A stretch of DNA of 64,000 nt from Pedococcus bigeumensis (GCF_006438965.1 NZ_RCZM01000002.1:1-64000); one strand, 5' to 3'. Shown: positions 45,379 through 54,047, counted from the stretch's first letter. Notes: generated by a model from the letters alone, not told the origin. Numbers and translations are program-made.

Positions 45379-46830
45379 ATGCGTCGCGCCAAAATCGTCT
45401 GCACCCTCGGCCCGGCAGTCTCCACTCCTGAGCGCATCCGCGAGCTCGTCGATGCGGGCATGGATGTGGCTCGGCTGAACCTCTCGCACGGCGAGTACGC
45501 CGACCACGAGAAGATCTACCAGGAGATCCGGCGAGCCAGCGACGAGACCGGTCACGCGGTCGGGATCCTGGTCGACCTGCAGGGTCCCAAGATCCGCACG
45601 ACCCGGTTCTCCGGCGGCCCGGTCACCCTGGTCAACGGCGCCGAGTTCACCATCACCACGCGCGAGGTCGACGGGTCGGTGACGGAGGTCGGCACGACGT
45701 ACAAGGGGCTCCCCGGTGACGTGAACCCCGGGGACGCGCTGCTCATCGACGACGGCAAGGTCGGCCTGCAGGCGATCGAGGTCACCGATACCGACGTTCG
45801 CTGTGTCGTGACCGTGGGCGGCAGGGTGTCCAACAACAAGGGCATCAACCTGCCCGGAGTGGCCGTGTCCGTGCCGGCCATGTCCGAGAAGGACAAGGAA
45901 GACCTGCGCTGGGCGCTCGGTCTGCGCGCCGACATGATCGCGCTGTCGTTCGTGCGGTCCGCCGCTGACCTCGACGACGTGCACGCGGTCATGGACGAGG
46001 TCGGTGTCCGGCTGCCTGTCATCGCCAAGATCGAGAAGCCCCAGGCGGTCGACAACCTCGTCGAGATCATCGAGGCCTTCGACGGCATCATGGTCGCCCG
46101 TGGTGACCTCGGCGTCGAGCTGCCGCTCGAGGAGGTGCCGATCGTCCAGAAGGAAGCCATCGAGATCGCGCGCCGCAACGCCAAGCCGGTCATCGTCGCC
46201 ACCCAGGTGCTCGAGTCGATGATCGAGAACCCGCGGCCCACCCGCGCCGAGGCCTCCGACGCCGCCAACGCCGTCCTCGACGGCGCTGACGCACTGATGT
46301 TGTCGGGGGAGACCAGCGTCGGTGCCTACCCGATCATCGCCGTGCAGACGATGGCCCGGATCATCGAGAGCACCGAGGAGCACGGCCTCGAGCGGATCCG
46401 CCCGCTCGGCACCAAGCCGCACACGATGGGCGGAGCGGTGGCTGCTGCTGCCGTCGAGATCGGCGACCTGCTGGGCGCGAAGTTCCTCATCACCTTCAGC
46501 CAGTCCGGCGACACCGCCAAGCGGATGTCGCGCATCCGCCCGAGGATTCCCATGCTCGCGTTCACGCCCGAGCAGCACACCCGCTCGCGCCTCGCGCTGG
46601 CGTGGGGGATCGAGACCTTCCTCGTCCCGATGGCCCGGCACACCGACCAGATGGCCCAGCAGGTCGACAAGTCGCTGCTCGCCTCGGGCCGGGCCCAGGA
46701 GGGTGACCTCGTCGTCATCGTCGCCGGCTCGCCTCCCGGCATCCCCGGGTCCACCAACGCGTTGCGCGTCCACAAGATGGGTGACGCCGTCAACAAGGTG
46801 GCGCCGGCCTACGAGGACCTCGCGGACTGA
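45379..46830 (+). CDS. pyk: Pyruvate kinase
   Basis: A 483-residue glycolytic enzyme making pyruvate and ATP from phosphoenolpyruvate. It has RRAKIVCTLGPAVSTPERIR, the substrate Arg in VARLNLSHGEYADHE, the catalytic lysine region LPVIAKIEKPQAVDN, and MVARGDLGVELPLEEVPIVQ. The C-terminal domain (about 360-483) could bind an allosteric effector. Its own leaderless promoter separates it from gltBD. The ATG is unambiguous. Confidence 0.95.
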   Translation: MRRAKIVCTLGPAVSTPERIRELVDAGMDVARLNLSHGEYADHEKIYQEIRRASDETGHAVGILVDLQGPKIRTTRFSGGPVTLVNGAEFTITTREVDGSVTEVGTTYKGLPGDVNPGDALLIDDGKVGLQAIEVTDTDVRCVVTVGGRVSNNKGINLPGVAVSVPAMSEKDKEDLRWALGLRADMIALSFVRSAADLDDVHAVMDEVGVRLPVIAKIEKPQAVDNLVEIIEAFDGIMVARGDLGVELPLEEVPIVQKEAIEIARRNAKPVIVATQVLESMIENPRPTRAEASDAANAVLDGADALMLSGETSVGAYPIIAVQTMARIIESTEEHGLERIRPLGTKPHTMGGAVAAAAVEIGDLLGAKFLITFSQSGDTAKRMSRIRPRIPMLAFTPEQHTRSRLALAWGIETFLVPMARHTDQMAQQVDKSLLASGRAQEGDLVVIVAGSPPGIPGSTNALRVHKMGDAVNKVAPAYEDLAD

Positions 46831-46994
46831 CCTGCTGTTGTGCGTGGCGTCGACGTGGCCTGCCGCCCGACGACCAACCTCAGACCAGCTCGGTATGCCG
46901 CGTGCTCACCACAGTCCTCGCGACGCCCGGTTTGTCGTCGGCCGGTAGGTGGCGGCTATCCTTTGCCGCGTCGCTGACGAAGGTCAGCGGCTTG

Positions 46995-47077
46995 GCCGGA
47001 GTGGTGGAATGGCAGACACGGAGCACTCAAAATGCTCTGCTCGAAAGGGCGTGCGGGTTCAAGTCCCGCCTTCGGCA
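46995..47077 (+). tRNA. tRNA-Leu (anticodon CAA)
   Basis: The acceptor arms GCCGGAG and CTTCGGC pair, with one G-U. The anticodon stem GAGCA/TGCTC closes the loop CTCAAAA, giving anticodon CAA for UUG codons. A long variable arm and GGTTCAAGTCC (T-arm) are present, as expected for a class II leucine tRNA. The CCA end is not fully encoded (ACC-G). Confidence 0.95.
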
Positions 47078-47218
47078 CCGATGTGACCTTGCAGCTCAGG
47101 ACGCTCGCGCAAGCATTGCGTGCACGCATGACCCCTTGGGCCCTGGATCGGACCGCGCCGCGCACGTCCATCCGGTCGGTAGAGCCGCGCTAGTTCCCTA
47201 GGGCCCCGGATGAGGCGG

Positions 47219-47707
47219 TCAGGGGCGCAGCCTGCCGGTTCCGTGCCGTCCGCGCTCACGTAAGGCGTCGAGTCCCCGGTCGTCCACGGCATCGGGCCGA
47301 CCCACCAAGGTGACGCCCGGCGACTGCTCCCGGTCAGAGGGCTGCGTTGCCGTGGTCACGTGCCGCAGGTCGTTCGACTGCTTGACCATGTGAGTTGCGA
47401 GGTCACGCAGCCTGACGTCTGCTTTCTCAGACCACTTGACCAGCTGGACGAATGCTTCGTGGTCGTCGAGGTCGAATCTCTCCATCACCAAACCGACGGC
47501 CTTTCCTATGGTCCTGCTCGACTGGAGCGCCATGACCATGTCGTTCTCGCGTTGTGCCTGACCGAGGGCGACAGCCGCCTGTGCGGCCACCGGTCTCGTG
47601 TGTTTCGCTGCAGCCAGGATCGAGTCGAGGATGAGGGGCGTTGCGCCGCCCCGCGGCGCGGATGCCGACCCGTCCAAGGCCAGGAATTTCTCAGGGGAGG
47701 GATTCAC
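47219..47707 (-). CDS. ANTAR-domain protein without receiver domain
   Basis: A 162-residue protein. Residues ~45-110 form an ANTAR RNA-binding bundle: ENDMVMALQSSRTIGKAVGL then VMERFDLDDHEAFVQLVKWS and DVRLRDLATHMV. The front part (ILDSILAAAKHTRPVAAQAA) may be a short coiled linker and the final ~40 residues are disordered. ANTAR proteins bind paired RNA hexaloop stems to stop termination. With no sensor or receiver domain it may act constitutively or need a partner. GTG 47707 has GGAG 5 nt upstream. It faces the tRNA gene. Confidence 0.75.
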   Translation of the reverse strand: MNPSPEKFLALDGSASAPRGGATPLILDSILAAAKHTRPVAAQAAVALGQAQRENDMVMALQSSRTIGKAVGLVMERFDLDDHEAFVQLVKWSEKADVRLRDLATHMVKQSNDLRHVTTATQPSDREQSPGVTLVGRPDAVDDRGLDALRERGRHGTGRLRP

Positions 47708-48372
47708 GGTGTCTCCAGTTGCGATGGCTGTGAAAGGGCCACGAACGTTGGCTCGACTGGAGACGACGCCCGAGGGTCACGGTAAGCAAGTGCCCATCGG
47801 GTCCGGGGTGGGGCTACGTGTGCGAGCGTACGCTCGCATGGGCCGTCGTGCCGGAATGGAGCAGCTCAATGCGGCGCGGGTGACACGGCATCTAGGGTCT
47901 GCCTGCGGGGTTGCCCATGGACCATGGTTGGCCCCGTACAGCGCAGCACCCGCGCCCACTTGCCCCTGATGCCCCTCCGGCGCGGGTGACACTTCCCTCA
48001 GAAGCCGAGGCTGCTCCGGTTGCAGGAGAACGGCCATAGCCCACATGGGCCATTTCATGCCCCCTGTAGCGGTGGCATGATCTGCGGTCGCGACCCTGGC
48101 ACGTCCCGATGCACCATCGAGGCGCGCATGGCCTGCCATCGCTACCCCACCCAGCAGGGGGTGTCGGGTGGGGCAGGTCCGCCGGCCGGTGAGGGGGCCG
48201 TACCGGCGGCACAACCAACGCTAGCGCGGGATCGACCTGGCCGACTCGCCCACTTGTAGTACATACAAGGCTCAGACGGCGTGGGCAGCCTTCGTAGACT
48301 GGTTGCGTGTTCCGCTGGACCGCGTCTCGGACGGCAGCGCGCCGGTTCCTCGGGGTTTGGGAGTATGGCTGG
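47708..48372. other. Long intergenic stretch upstream of the hydrolase gene
   Basis: No frame with good composition on either strand. A small palindrome CTTGTA-N5-TACAAG lies near 48253-48269, shortly upstream of two possible leaderless starts (TAGACT at 48295 before GTG 48307, and GAGTAT at 48361 before GTG 48373). It could be an operator for the hydrolase gene. Confidence 0.35.
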
Positions 48373-49128
48373 GTGGCTGAGTCCGTGTCGTTTCCGAGTA
48401 CCAGCGGGCCGCGTCTGGCGGGCCTGATCGACCACCCCGAAGGACCGGTCCGGGGCTGGGGCGTGTTCTCGCACGGTTTCACGCTCGGCAAGAACAGCCC
48501 CGCAGCCAGTCGGATCTGCAAGCAGCTGGCTGCGGAGGGCATCGGTATGCTGCGTTTCGACAACCTCGGCCTCGGGGACTCCGAGGGCGACTGGGGCGAT
48601 GGTTCGTTCTCGCACAAGGTCGCCGACACGGGCCAGGCGGTGCGGTTCATGAACGACTCCGGCCGCACCGTGCGGCTGCTCGTGGGGCACTCCTTCGGCG
48701 GGGCCGCAGTCATCGCGGCCGCACACCAGCTGGACACCATCCGGGCGGTGGCCAGCATCGGTGCGCCGTACGAGCCGGGGCACGTGGAGCACAACTACGA
48801 CGCGCTCGTCGAGCGGATCATCGCCGACGGCGAGGCGCCGTTCCTGATCGGTGGCAAGGCGCTGGTCCTGCGCCGGCACTTCATCGAGGACGTGCGCGCG
48901 GCGGACCTGCGGGAGCAGATCCGCACGCTGCGCCGGGCTCTGCTGGTGATGCACTCGCCGACCGACAACACGGTGGGGATTGCCAACGCGAGCGAGATCT
49001 TCCGGGCGGCTCGGCATCCCCGGAGCTTCGTGTCGTTGGAGGGGGCCGACCATTTGCTCACGGGCCGGGACCAGGCCAAACGGGCGGCCCGCATCATCAG
49101 TGCTTGGGCCGATCCCTACCTGGCTTGA
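48373..49128 (+). CDS. Alpha/beta hydrolase
   Basis: A 251-residue serine hydrolase of the family often fused to OsmC; the OsmC part is absent here. The nucleophile elbow is LLVGHSFGGAAVIAA; the oxyanion region is VFSHGFTLGKNSPAASRICK; Asp and His are in MHSPTDNTVGIANASEI and LEGADHLLTGRDQA. The substrate is unknown. I chose GTG 48373 (AESVSFPSTSGPRL) because family proteins begin at this strand, and GAGTAT lies 6 nt upstream; GTG 48307 with TAGACT is the alternative and would add 22 residues. Confidence 0.8.
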   Translation: MAESVSFPSTSGPRLAGLIDHPEGPVRGWGVFSHGFTLGKNSPAASRICKQLAAEGIGMLRFDNLGLGDSEGDWGDGSFSHKVADTGQAVRFMNDSGRTVRLLVGHSFGGAAVIAAAHQLDTIRAVASIGAPYEPGHVEHNYDALVERIIADGEAPFLIGGKALVLRRHFIEDVRAADLREQIRTLRRALLVMHSPTDNTVGIANASEIFRAARHPRSFVSLEGADHLLTGRDQAKRAARIISAWADPYLA

Positions 49129-49149
49129 GCCCCACTCCCGCGCCAGCGG

Positions 49150-49986
49150 TCAGGTCCAGCCCGTGGTGTGGACGGCGCAGCGGCCCGGGGCGAGGTCGCG
49201 GTGTCGGCGCACAAGGGTGCGGACCGCCCACCTGATGCGACGGCGGGCCACGAGCAGCAGCACGCCCACCCAGAGGGCGATCGCCCACCCCTGGGGCCCC
49301 TTGGGCGGGTTGGGAGGCGGTGGGTATGCGCCGGCGTCGAGACCCGCGGCCTTTTCGAAGTGGTTCTCCGAGGCCGGATACAAGGTGTCGTCGATGACGT
49401 ACAGCACCGGGAGCAGGCCGATCCCACCGACGATGGTGCACACGGCCCACTGGTCGACGTGGCGTGACTCGTGCACGGCAAGGTCGTGGGCCCGCACCGG
49501 GTTGATGCGCGGGACGGGCGACGCCAGGAACACCTCGCCGACCATGCTGCCCATGTGTTCCCCGGCCTGCGGCACGAAGGCCAGCGTGATGGGCGGATTG
49601 CCGACACTGCACAGACCACGCCCCCGAGCCTCTGCGTACCCCAACGCCAACCCGCTGACGGGGGCGGTCATGGCGGAGCGGATCGTCGACCACACAGGCT
49701 GACGGCCCTGGGCCCGAGGGTCGATGACGCGGCGACCTTCCGCGATCGAGGTGTCTGCTGCACAGGCCGGCAGCTCACGCGCCTTCTGGGAGACCCGCAA
49801 CCCGAAGCCGGCGACCGACACGAGTGCGAGGACCACCATGGCGAAGAGCAGCCGTCGGTGCCGTCGCTGGCACAGGTCGCAGGCGAGGACCCGGCGCGGC
49901 CGCAGCGCCCGGGTTCGCGGGAGGACCAACAGGAGTCCGAGCACGCCGGCACCGAGGAACGCCACCACGACCCACACGACCCGCAT
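49150..49986 (-). CDS. Multi-pass membrane protein with HExxH motif
   Basis: About 278 residues. A first helix (MRVVWVVVAFLGAGVLGLLL) is followed by a basic cytoplasmic loop with CDLCQRRHRR, a second helix (LLFAMVVLALVSVAGFGLRV), an outer domain of ~100 residues, a third helix (CTIVGGIGLLPVLYVI) and a last helix (GWAIALWVGVLLLVARRR). The outer domain ends in LAVHESRHVDQWAV, an HExxH zinc-protease-like motif, and a later Glu in ENHFEKAAGLDAG could be the third ligand. No known family fits. ATG 49986 is the likely start; 50121 would add a basic low-complexity head. Confidence 0.65.
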   Translation of the reverse strand: MRVVWVVVAFLGAGVLGLLLVLPRTRALRPRRVLACDLCQRRHRRLLFAMVVLALVSVAGFGLRVSQKARELPACAADTSIAEGRRVIDPRAQGRQPVWSTIRSAMTAPVSGLALGYAEARGRGLCSVGNPPITLAFVPQAGEHMGSMVGEVFLASPVPRINPVRAHDLAVHESRHVDQWAVCTIVGGIGLLPVLYVIDDTLYPASENHFEKAAGLDAGAYPPPPNPPKGPQGWAIALWVGVLLLVARRRIRWAVRTLVRRHRDLAPGRCAVHTTGWT

Positions 49987-50308
49987 CGGCGCAGAGGTCG
50001 GCCGTCGACGCGGCCATCGGCGGGGAAGGGGACGACCGACCTCACCCAACGTGTCCTCCAGCTGCCGGCCCGGCCCAAGGCCGTGACTGGCCCGGGCAAC
50101 GCCCCGGGTCATCCCCATCATGGCCGTTCAAGGGGCCAGCAACCAGAGCCGTCTCCAGCGCCGTGCACGACGGGCGTGGACCGGCCAACCACAGGCCGGC
50201 GGCCGGCATACCAGGGCACGGCAACGTGGTCGCGCCACCGGGGGCGACGCGCACGTCCCAAGGGCATTCGGCGTCAAGGCCTTGACCACTGGTGTGCGAG
50301 TCTGTGGT

Positions 50309-51124
50309 GTGACCTTCGCACTCCTGGCAGCGTTGGTCGGAACGCTTGGCTACGGTGTCGCGTCGGTGCTGCAGGCCGTCGGGACCGCCCGAGCGAATGG
50401 CATGGCCGTCCTGAAGCAACCGACGTACCTCGCCGGGCTCGGGTGTGACGCAACGGCATGGGTGGCTTCGCTGGTCGCCCTGCGCCAGCTGCCGCTGTTC
50501 GCGGTGCAGGCACTGTTGGCAGGTTCGCTGGCCGTCACCGTGGTCGTGGCGTCGGTGGTGCTCAAGACCAGGCTGCGAGTTCGTGACGTCGTTGCCGTCG
50601 GCGCCATCACCGTGGCCCTGGTCGTCCTTGCCGCCAGCGCCGGGCCGCCCTCGGCCGTGAAGCCGCCCTCCGCATTCACCCCCGTCATGATGTTCGTGCT
50701 TGCGATCCTCGTGGTCGTCGCGGTGGCCACCTGGCGGCGACCTCGGTCGGTATCGTTCGCCTTGGTGGCTGGGGGCGCCTTCTCTGGAGCCGCGCTGTGT
50801 GCCCGGGCCGCACACAAGGCAGGGGGCTGGGGCGCCTTGCTCCATGAACCCCTGGCCTGGGGTGTGCTCGGATACGGCGCGATCGGAATGGTTTGTTACA
50901 CCTTGGCGCTCGACCACGGCCCCGTGGGTCCGGCAACGGCGATTCTCTGGGTGGTGGAGGTGGCCGTTCCCGCGGCGGTGGGGGTGGCTGTCCTGGGGGA
51001 CAGTGTGCGTACCGGCTGGGGTGTGCCGGCGGCAGTGTCCCTGGTGGTGGCTCTCGCAGCGTGTGTCGCACTGGCCCGGCAGGACCCAGGCGGACCGTAC
51101 GGCCACCCGCCGCCGGCGACATAG
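50309..51124 (+). CDS. DMT-type (EamA-like) membrane transporter
   Basis: A 271-residue protein with about nine hydrophobic helices, among them LLAALVGTLGYGVASVLQAV, ALLAGSLAVTVVVASVVL, AVGAITVALVVLAASAG, VMMFVLAILVVVAVAT, and ATAILWVVEVAVPAAVGVAV then LGDSV near the end, the last pattern being typical of drug/metabolite exporters. The substrate is unknown. The start at GTG 50309 (TFALLAALVG) is a choice: the frame is open far upstream but the upstream part is Arg/Gly-rich. Confidence 0.7.
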   Translation: MTFALLAALVGTLGYGVASVLQAVGTARANGMAVLKQPTYLAGLGCDATAWVASLVALRQLPLFAVQALLAGSLAVTVVVASVVLKTRLRVRDVVAVGAITVALVVLAASAGPPSAVKPPSAFTPVMMFVLAILVVVAVATWRRPRSVSFALVAGGAFSGAALCARAAHKAGGWGALLHEPLAWGVLGYGAIGMVCYTLALDHGPVGPATAILWVVEVAVPAAVGVAVLGDSVRTGWGVPAAVSLVVALAACVALARQDPGGPYGHPPPAT

Positions 51125-51133
51125 GGTGCGGGG

Positions 51134-51454
51134 ATGCCCCTCCTGACCTCGACGCCCGCCGACGGCCTCGCGTCGCGCCCCCGTCCACTTTCGCCTCGGT
51201 GGTGGGTCCGCGACGAGGACGGCAAGGTGAACCTGGTCCAGTGGCCGAACCCGGCTCTGGTGGTGTGGATGCTCGCTGCTGTCCTCGCCTGGACCGAGGT
51301 CCTGGGATCGAGTCGCACAGCGGCACTCCACGGGGTGGGTTCCGGCGCCTTGGTCGCCTGGGCCTTGGACGAGCTGATCCGGGGCGCAAGCCCGGCTCGA
51401 AGGCTGATGGGCGCAGTGGTCCTCGCGGTGCAGCTGGTTCGACTGTTCGGCTAG
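51134..51454 (+). CDS. Small membrane protein, 106 residues
   Basis: Residues ~40-90 contain two hydrophobic segments (ALVVWMLAAVLAWTEVLG and GVGSGALVAWALDEL) after a basic, Pro-rich head with SPRWWVRDEDGKVNLVQWPN. The family resembles short actinobacterial proteins of unknown function. The start is firm: TAGGGT (51122-51127) ends 6 nt before ATG 51134. It lies 9 nt after the transporter stop but has its own leaderless promoter. Confidence 0.7.
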   Translation: MPLLTSTPADGLASRPRPLSPRWWVRDEDGKVNLVQWPNPALVVWMLAAVLAWTEVLGSSRTAALHGVGSGALVAWALDELIRGASPARRLMGAVVLAVQLVRLFG

Positions 51455-51551
51455 GTCGCCGCCCCGTACAAGGGTGCGGCAAGCGCGGCCTACCAAGGCA
51501 TGGCGACGCGGTCGCGACGCCTCCGGCAACCTGCCGTTAACGCGAGTCCCC

Positions 51552-51557
51552 TAGGCT
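51552..51557 (+). promoter_or_regulatory. Leaderless -10 box TAGGCT before the ANTAR regulator
   Basis: TAGGCT ends 6 nt before GTG 51564, fixing the start. The same hexamer serves polA at 54041. Confidence 0.6.
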
Positions 51558-51563
51558 TTCGCC

Positions 51564-52175
51564 GTGAGCGAGATCGAGACCCCGAAGCCCCCGCCGTCCG
51601 CAGCCACCCGCATCCTGGTGGCCGAGGACGAAGCCCTGATCCGCCTCGACCTGGCTGAGATGCTCGTCGAGGCCGGCTACGACGTCGTTGGGCAGGCGAG
51701 CAACGGTGAGCAGGCCGTCGAGATGGCCACCGAGCTGCTGCCCGACCTGGTCATCATGGACGTCAAGATGCCCGTCATGGACGGCATCACCGCCGCCGGA
51801 CACATCGGCGCGGCGCGCATCTGCCCGGTCGTGATGCTCACCGCGTTCAGCCAGACCGAGCTCGTCGAACGTGCGCGCGACGCGGGTGTGATGGCCTACA
51901 TCGTCAAGCCGTTCACGGCCTCCGACCTCGCCCCCGCCATCGACATCGCCCGGCACCGCTGGACCGAGGTCAAGGCTCTCGAACAGGAGATCTCCGACCT
52001 GGGCGAGCGGCTCGAGACCCGCAAGTCGGTCGACCGCGCCAAGGGCGTGCTGATGAAGAAGCTCAAGATCAGCGAGGCCGAGGCGTTCCGCTGGATCCAG
52101 AAGACCGCCATGGACCGCCGGCTCGGCATGCGCGAGGTCGCCGAGGCGGTCGTCGCCGGGATGGACAAGGCCTGA
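51564..52175 (+). CDS. pdtaR: ANTAR response regulator (PdtaR-type)
   Basis: A 203-residue regulator. The receiver domain (about 14-135) has TRILVAEDEALIRLDLAEML, the phospho-acceptor Asp in LVIMDVKMPVMDG, the Thr in VVMLTAFSQTELVE and the Lys in YIVKPFTASDL. The ANTAR domain (about 140-200) reads SVDRAKGVLMKKLKISEAEA then FRWIQKTAMDRRLGMREVAE. In mycobacteria PdtaR is phosphorylated by PdtaS and antiterminates transcripts; the kinase is not in this window. A GNAT gene follows after 2 nt and is probably co-transcribed. Confidence 0.9.
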   Translation: MSEIETPKPPPSAATRILVAEDEALIRLDLAEMLVEAGYDVVGQASNGEQAVEMATELLPDLVIMDVKMPVMDGITAAGHIGAARICPVVMLTAFSQTELVERARDAGVMAYIVKPFTASDLAPAIDIARHRWTEVKALEQEISDLGERLETRKSVDRAKGVLMKKLKISEAEAFRWIQKTAMDRRLGMREVAEAVVAGMDKA

Positions 52176-52177
52176 GC

Positions 52178-52744
52178 GTGGGCGTGGAGGTACGCCGGGC
52201 GACCCCGGCTGACTCGGCAGTGCTGGCCGAGGTCGCGGCGGCGACGTTCGCGCTGGCCTGCCCACCGCGCATCACCCAGCAGGCGATCGACACGTTCATC
52301 GCGGACGTGCTGTCGGTGGAGTGCTTCGACGGCTACCTCGCGGACCCGCAGCGCGACCTGTTCCTGTCCGTGGAGGTCTCCGGGGAGGTCTCCGTGGATG
52401 GCTCCGTCGACGGCGGCACGACGACCGGCTACGCCATGGTGGTGAACGGTGAGCCCACGGACCCGGACGTCCAGTCCGCCCTCACCGTGCGACCCACGGC
52501 CGAGCTGAGCAAGATCTACGTCCTGCCCGACCACCACGGTGCCGGCACGAGCCGGTTGCTGATGGAAGCCGCCATCGACGCGGCCCAGACGCGGGGTGCT
52601 GAGGCGGTGTGGCTCGGGGTCAACCAGGAGAACGAGCGGGCCCAGAAGTTCTACGCGAAGAGTGGGTTCACGAGGGTCGGCACCAAGCGGTTCCTCGTGG
52701 GGGACAGGTACGAGCACGACTACGTGTTCGAGCGGGTTCTGTGA
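52178..52744 (+). CDS. GNAT family N-acetyltransferase
   Basis: A 188-residue acyltransferase. The acetyl-CoA site is in AELSKIYVLPDHHGAGTSRL (the R/Q-x-x-G-x-G/A loop is H-H-G-A-G-T here) and WLGVNQENERAQKFYAKSGF gives the conserved beta6-alpha4 end. The N-terminal strand starts EVRRATPADSAVLAEVAAAT. The amine substrate is unknown. GTG 52178 begins 2 nt after the regulator's stop. Confidence 0.85.
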   Translation: MGVEVRRATPADSAVLAEVAAATFALACPPRITQQAIDTFIADVLSVECFDGYLADPQRDLFLSVEVSGEVSVDGSVDGGTTTGYAMVVNGEPTDPDVQSALTVRPTAELSKIYVLPDHHGAGTSRLLMEAAIDAAQTRGAEAVWLGVNQENERAQKFYAKSGFTRVGTKRFLVGDRYEHDYVFERVL

Positions 52745-52793
52745 GGTTGCGTCCGGGTTCATGCAGAGTTAACACGGGAAAGTCGTTGAACCC

Positions 52794-52849
52794 TTCACGA
52801 AGGCCCGCGCATGGGCCTACAGTCATGTGTCGGTCGCCGTTGCGCGACC
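52794..52849 (+). promoter_or_regulatory. Promoter with internal operator-like palindrome and leader hairpin
   Basis: TTCACG (52794-52799) and TACAGT (52818-52823) are spaced by 18 bp. The spacer holds AGGCCC-N6-GGGCCT (52801-52818), a palindrome that a repressor could use. Just downstream, CGGTCGC-N6-GCGACCG forms a 7-bp hairpin at about 52830-52849 in an ~85-nt leader before the GNAT start at 52914. Unlike many neighbours, this gene is not leaderless. Confidence 0.55.
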
Positions 52850-52913
52850 GCGGCCCTCGGGGGAGCCGGCAGCAGTGGTGAAATGTGCCAATCCGACCGA
52901 TGGAGGAACCCCG

Positions 52914-53498
52914 GTGAGCCGTCCCGCGATCAGCGTCAGGCGTGTGTCCGCGGACGATGAGCGGTCCTTCACCGAGCTGTGGATGTCCTCGCGCGTCGAG
53001 GCCGGGATCAGTCCCGAGGTCGCCGCCCGGGCCGCCTCCGAGGGGCGCGTCGCCACCGCGCTGCACCGTGAGGACGTCCGGGCCTATGTCGCCACTGCTG
53101 ACGGTCGCGCGGTCGGTTTCGCCGTCGCCGCCACCAGCCCGTTCTCGTCGCTCACCGACAACCCGTGCGTCACCATCGACCAGCTCTACGTCGTCCCCGA
53201 GTCCCGCAAGCACGGGGTGGCCCGCCAGCTCATGACCGCTGTCACGCTCTACGCCGACTCCCACGGGTGCGACCAGATCGGCTGCAACGTCCCGGCCCAG
53301 CACCGCGAGGCCAACCGCTTCTTCGCCCGGCTGGGCTTCTCGTCCCAGGTGGTGCGCCGGGTGACCAGCGTCGCCGCCCTGCGCCGTCGGCTCGGCCAGG
53401 ACGAGCCTCGCCACCACTCGATCGACGCGCTGCTGCACCGTCGCCGCACCCTGCGTGCGCGCGCCACTGCCAGTGCCGACAGCCGCCTCGCGGGCTGA
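52914..53498 (+). CDS. GNAT family N-acetyltransferase
   Basis: A 194-residue acyltransferase. It begins AISVRRVSADDERSFTELWM, has TIDQLYVVPESRKHGVARQL for acetyl-CoA binding, and ANRFFARLGFSSQVVRRVTS at the end, followed by a basic tail. The substrate is unknown. GTG 52914 is preceded by GGAGGA about 7 nt upstream; earlier in-frame starts (52827) are inside the leader hairpin. It ends before a strong hairpin that separates it from the convergent thioesterase gene. Confidence 0.85.
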   Translation: MSRPAISVRRVSADDERSFTELWMSSRVEAGISPEVAARAASEGRVATALHREDVRAYVATADGRAVGFAVAATSPFSSLTDNPCVTIDQLYVVPESRKHGVARQLMTAVTLYADSHGCDQIGCNVPAQHREANRFFARLGFSSQVVRRVTSVAALRRRLGQDEPRHHSIDALLHRRRTLRARATASADSRLAG

Positions 53499-53516
53499 CC
53501 TTCCAGCCCACCCAAC

Positions 53517-53566
53517 GCAACGACGAGGGGGTATGCCGTTCACGCGGCATACCCCCTCGTCGTTGC
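53517..53566. terminator. Perfect 22-bp hairpin between convergent genes
   Basis: Left arm 53517-53538 and right arm 53545-53566 are exactly complementary with a 6-nt loop (TTCACG). The gene on the left ends 18 nt before it, the gene on the right 12 nt after it. The stem is GC-rich and lacks a long U-run, so it would act as a bidirectional stop or a block to read-through. Each arm contains the octamer GTATGCCG/CGGCATAC discussed in the findings. Confidence 0.8.
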
Positions 53567-53578
53567 CTTTGGCGCTGG

Positions 53579-54034
53579 TCAGGCGCCGGGGGCGGCGTCG
53601 CGGATCAGGCAGGTGATCCGGCAGGTGCAGACCCGCTTGTCCTGGTCGTCGGTGATGACCACGTCGTAGGAGGCGAGGGTGTTGCCGAGCGACAGCGCGG
53701 TCGCGGTGCCCGTCACGAAGCCGGAGCGGGCGGCGCGGTGGTGGGTGGCGTTGATGTCGAGGCCGACCGCGATCCGCTTCGGGCCGGCGTGCAGGGCCGA
53801 GCCGACCGAGCCGAGGGTCTCGGCCAGGACGACGGACGCGCCGCCGTGCAGCAGACCGTAGGGCTGGGTGTTGCCCTCGACCGGCATCCGCCCCACCACC
53901 CGCTCGGGCGTCGCCTCGAGGACCTCGATCTGCATGCGCTGCAACAGCGAGTTCGGGTTCATCCCCATCATCGTCTCGACGGCCGAGGCGAACTCGGCGC
54001 TGGTGGGGCTGGCGGTCGCGGGGGTGTCACTCAT
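53579..54034 (-). CDS. Hotdog-fold thioesterase (PaaI-like)
   Basis: A 151-residue acyl-CoA thioesterase-type protein: [20 protein letters not shown], the active-site loop [20 protein letters not shown], and [20 protein letters not shown]. It probably hydrolyses aryl or short acyl-CoA. ATG 54034 was chosen because CAGCCT on the minus strand (54047-54042) ends 7 nt upstream; a TTG at 54040 would add two residues. It is divergent from polA and shares promoter bases with it. Confidence 0.85.
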   Translation of the reverse strand: MSDTPATASPTSAEFASAVETMMGMNPNSLLQRMQIEVLEATPERVVGRMPVEGNTQPYGLLHGGASVVLAETLGSVGSALHAGPKRIAVGLDINATHHRAARSGFVTGTATALSLGNTLASYDVVITDDQDKRVCTCRITCLIRDAAPGA

Positions 54035-54040
54035 ACGCAA

Positions 54041-54047
54041 TAGGCTG
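54041..54047. promoter_or_regulatory. Overlapping leaderless -10 boxes of polA and the thioesterase
   Basis: TAGGCT (54041-54046, plus strand) is 7 nt before polA's GTG 54054. CAGCCT (54047-54042, minus strand) is 7 nt before the thioesterase ATG 54034. The two boxes share five base pairs, so RNA polymerase cannot occupy both at once. Confidence 0.6.
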
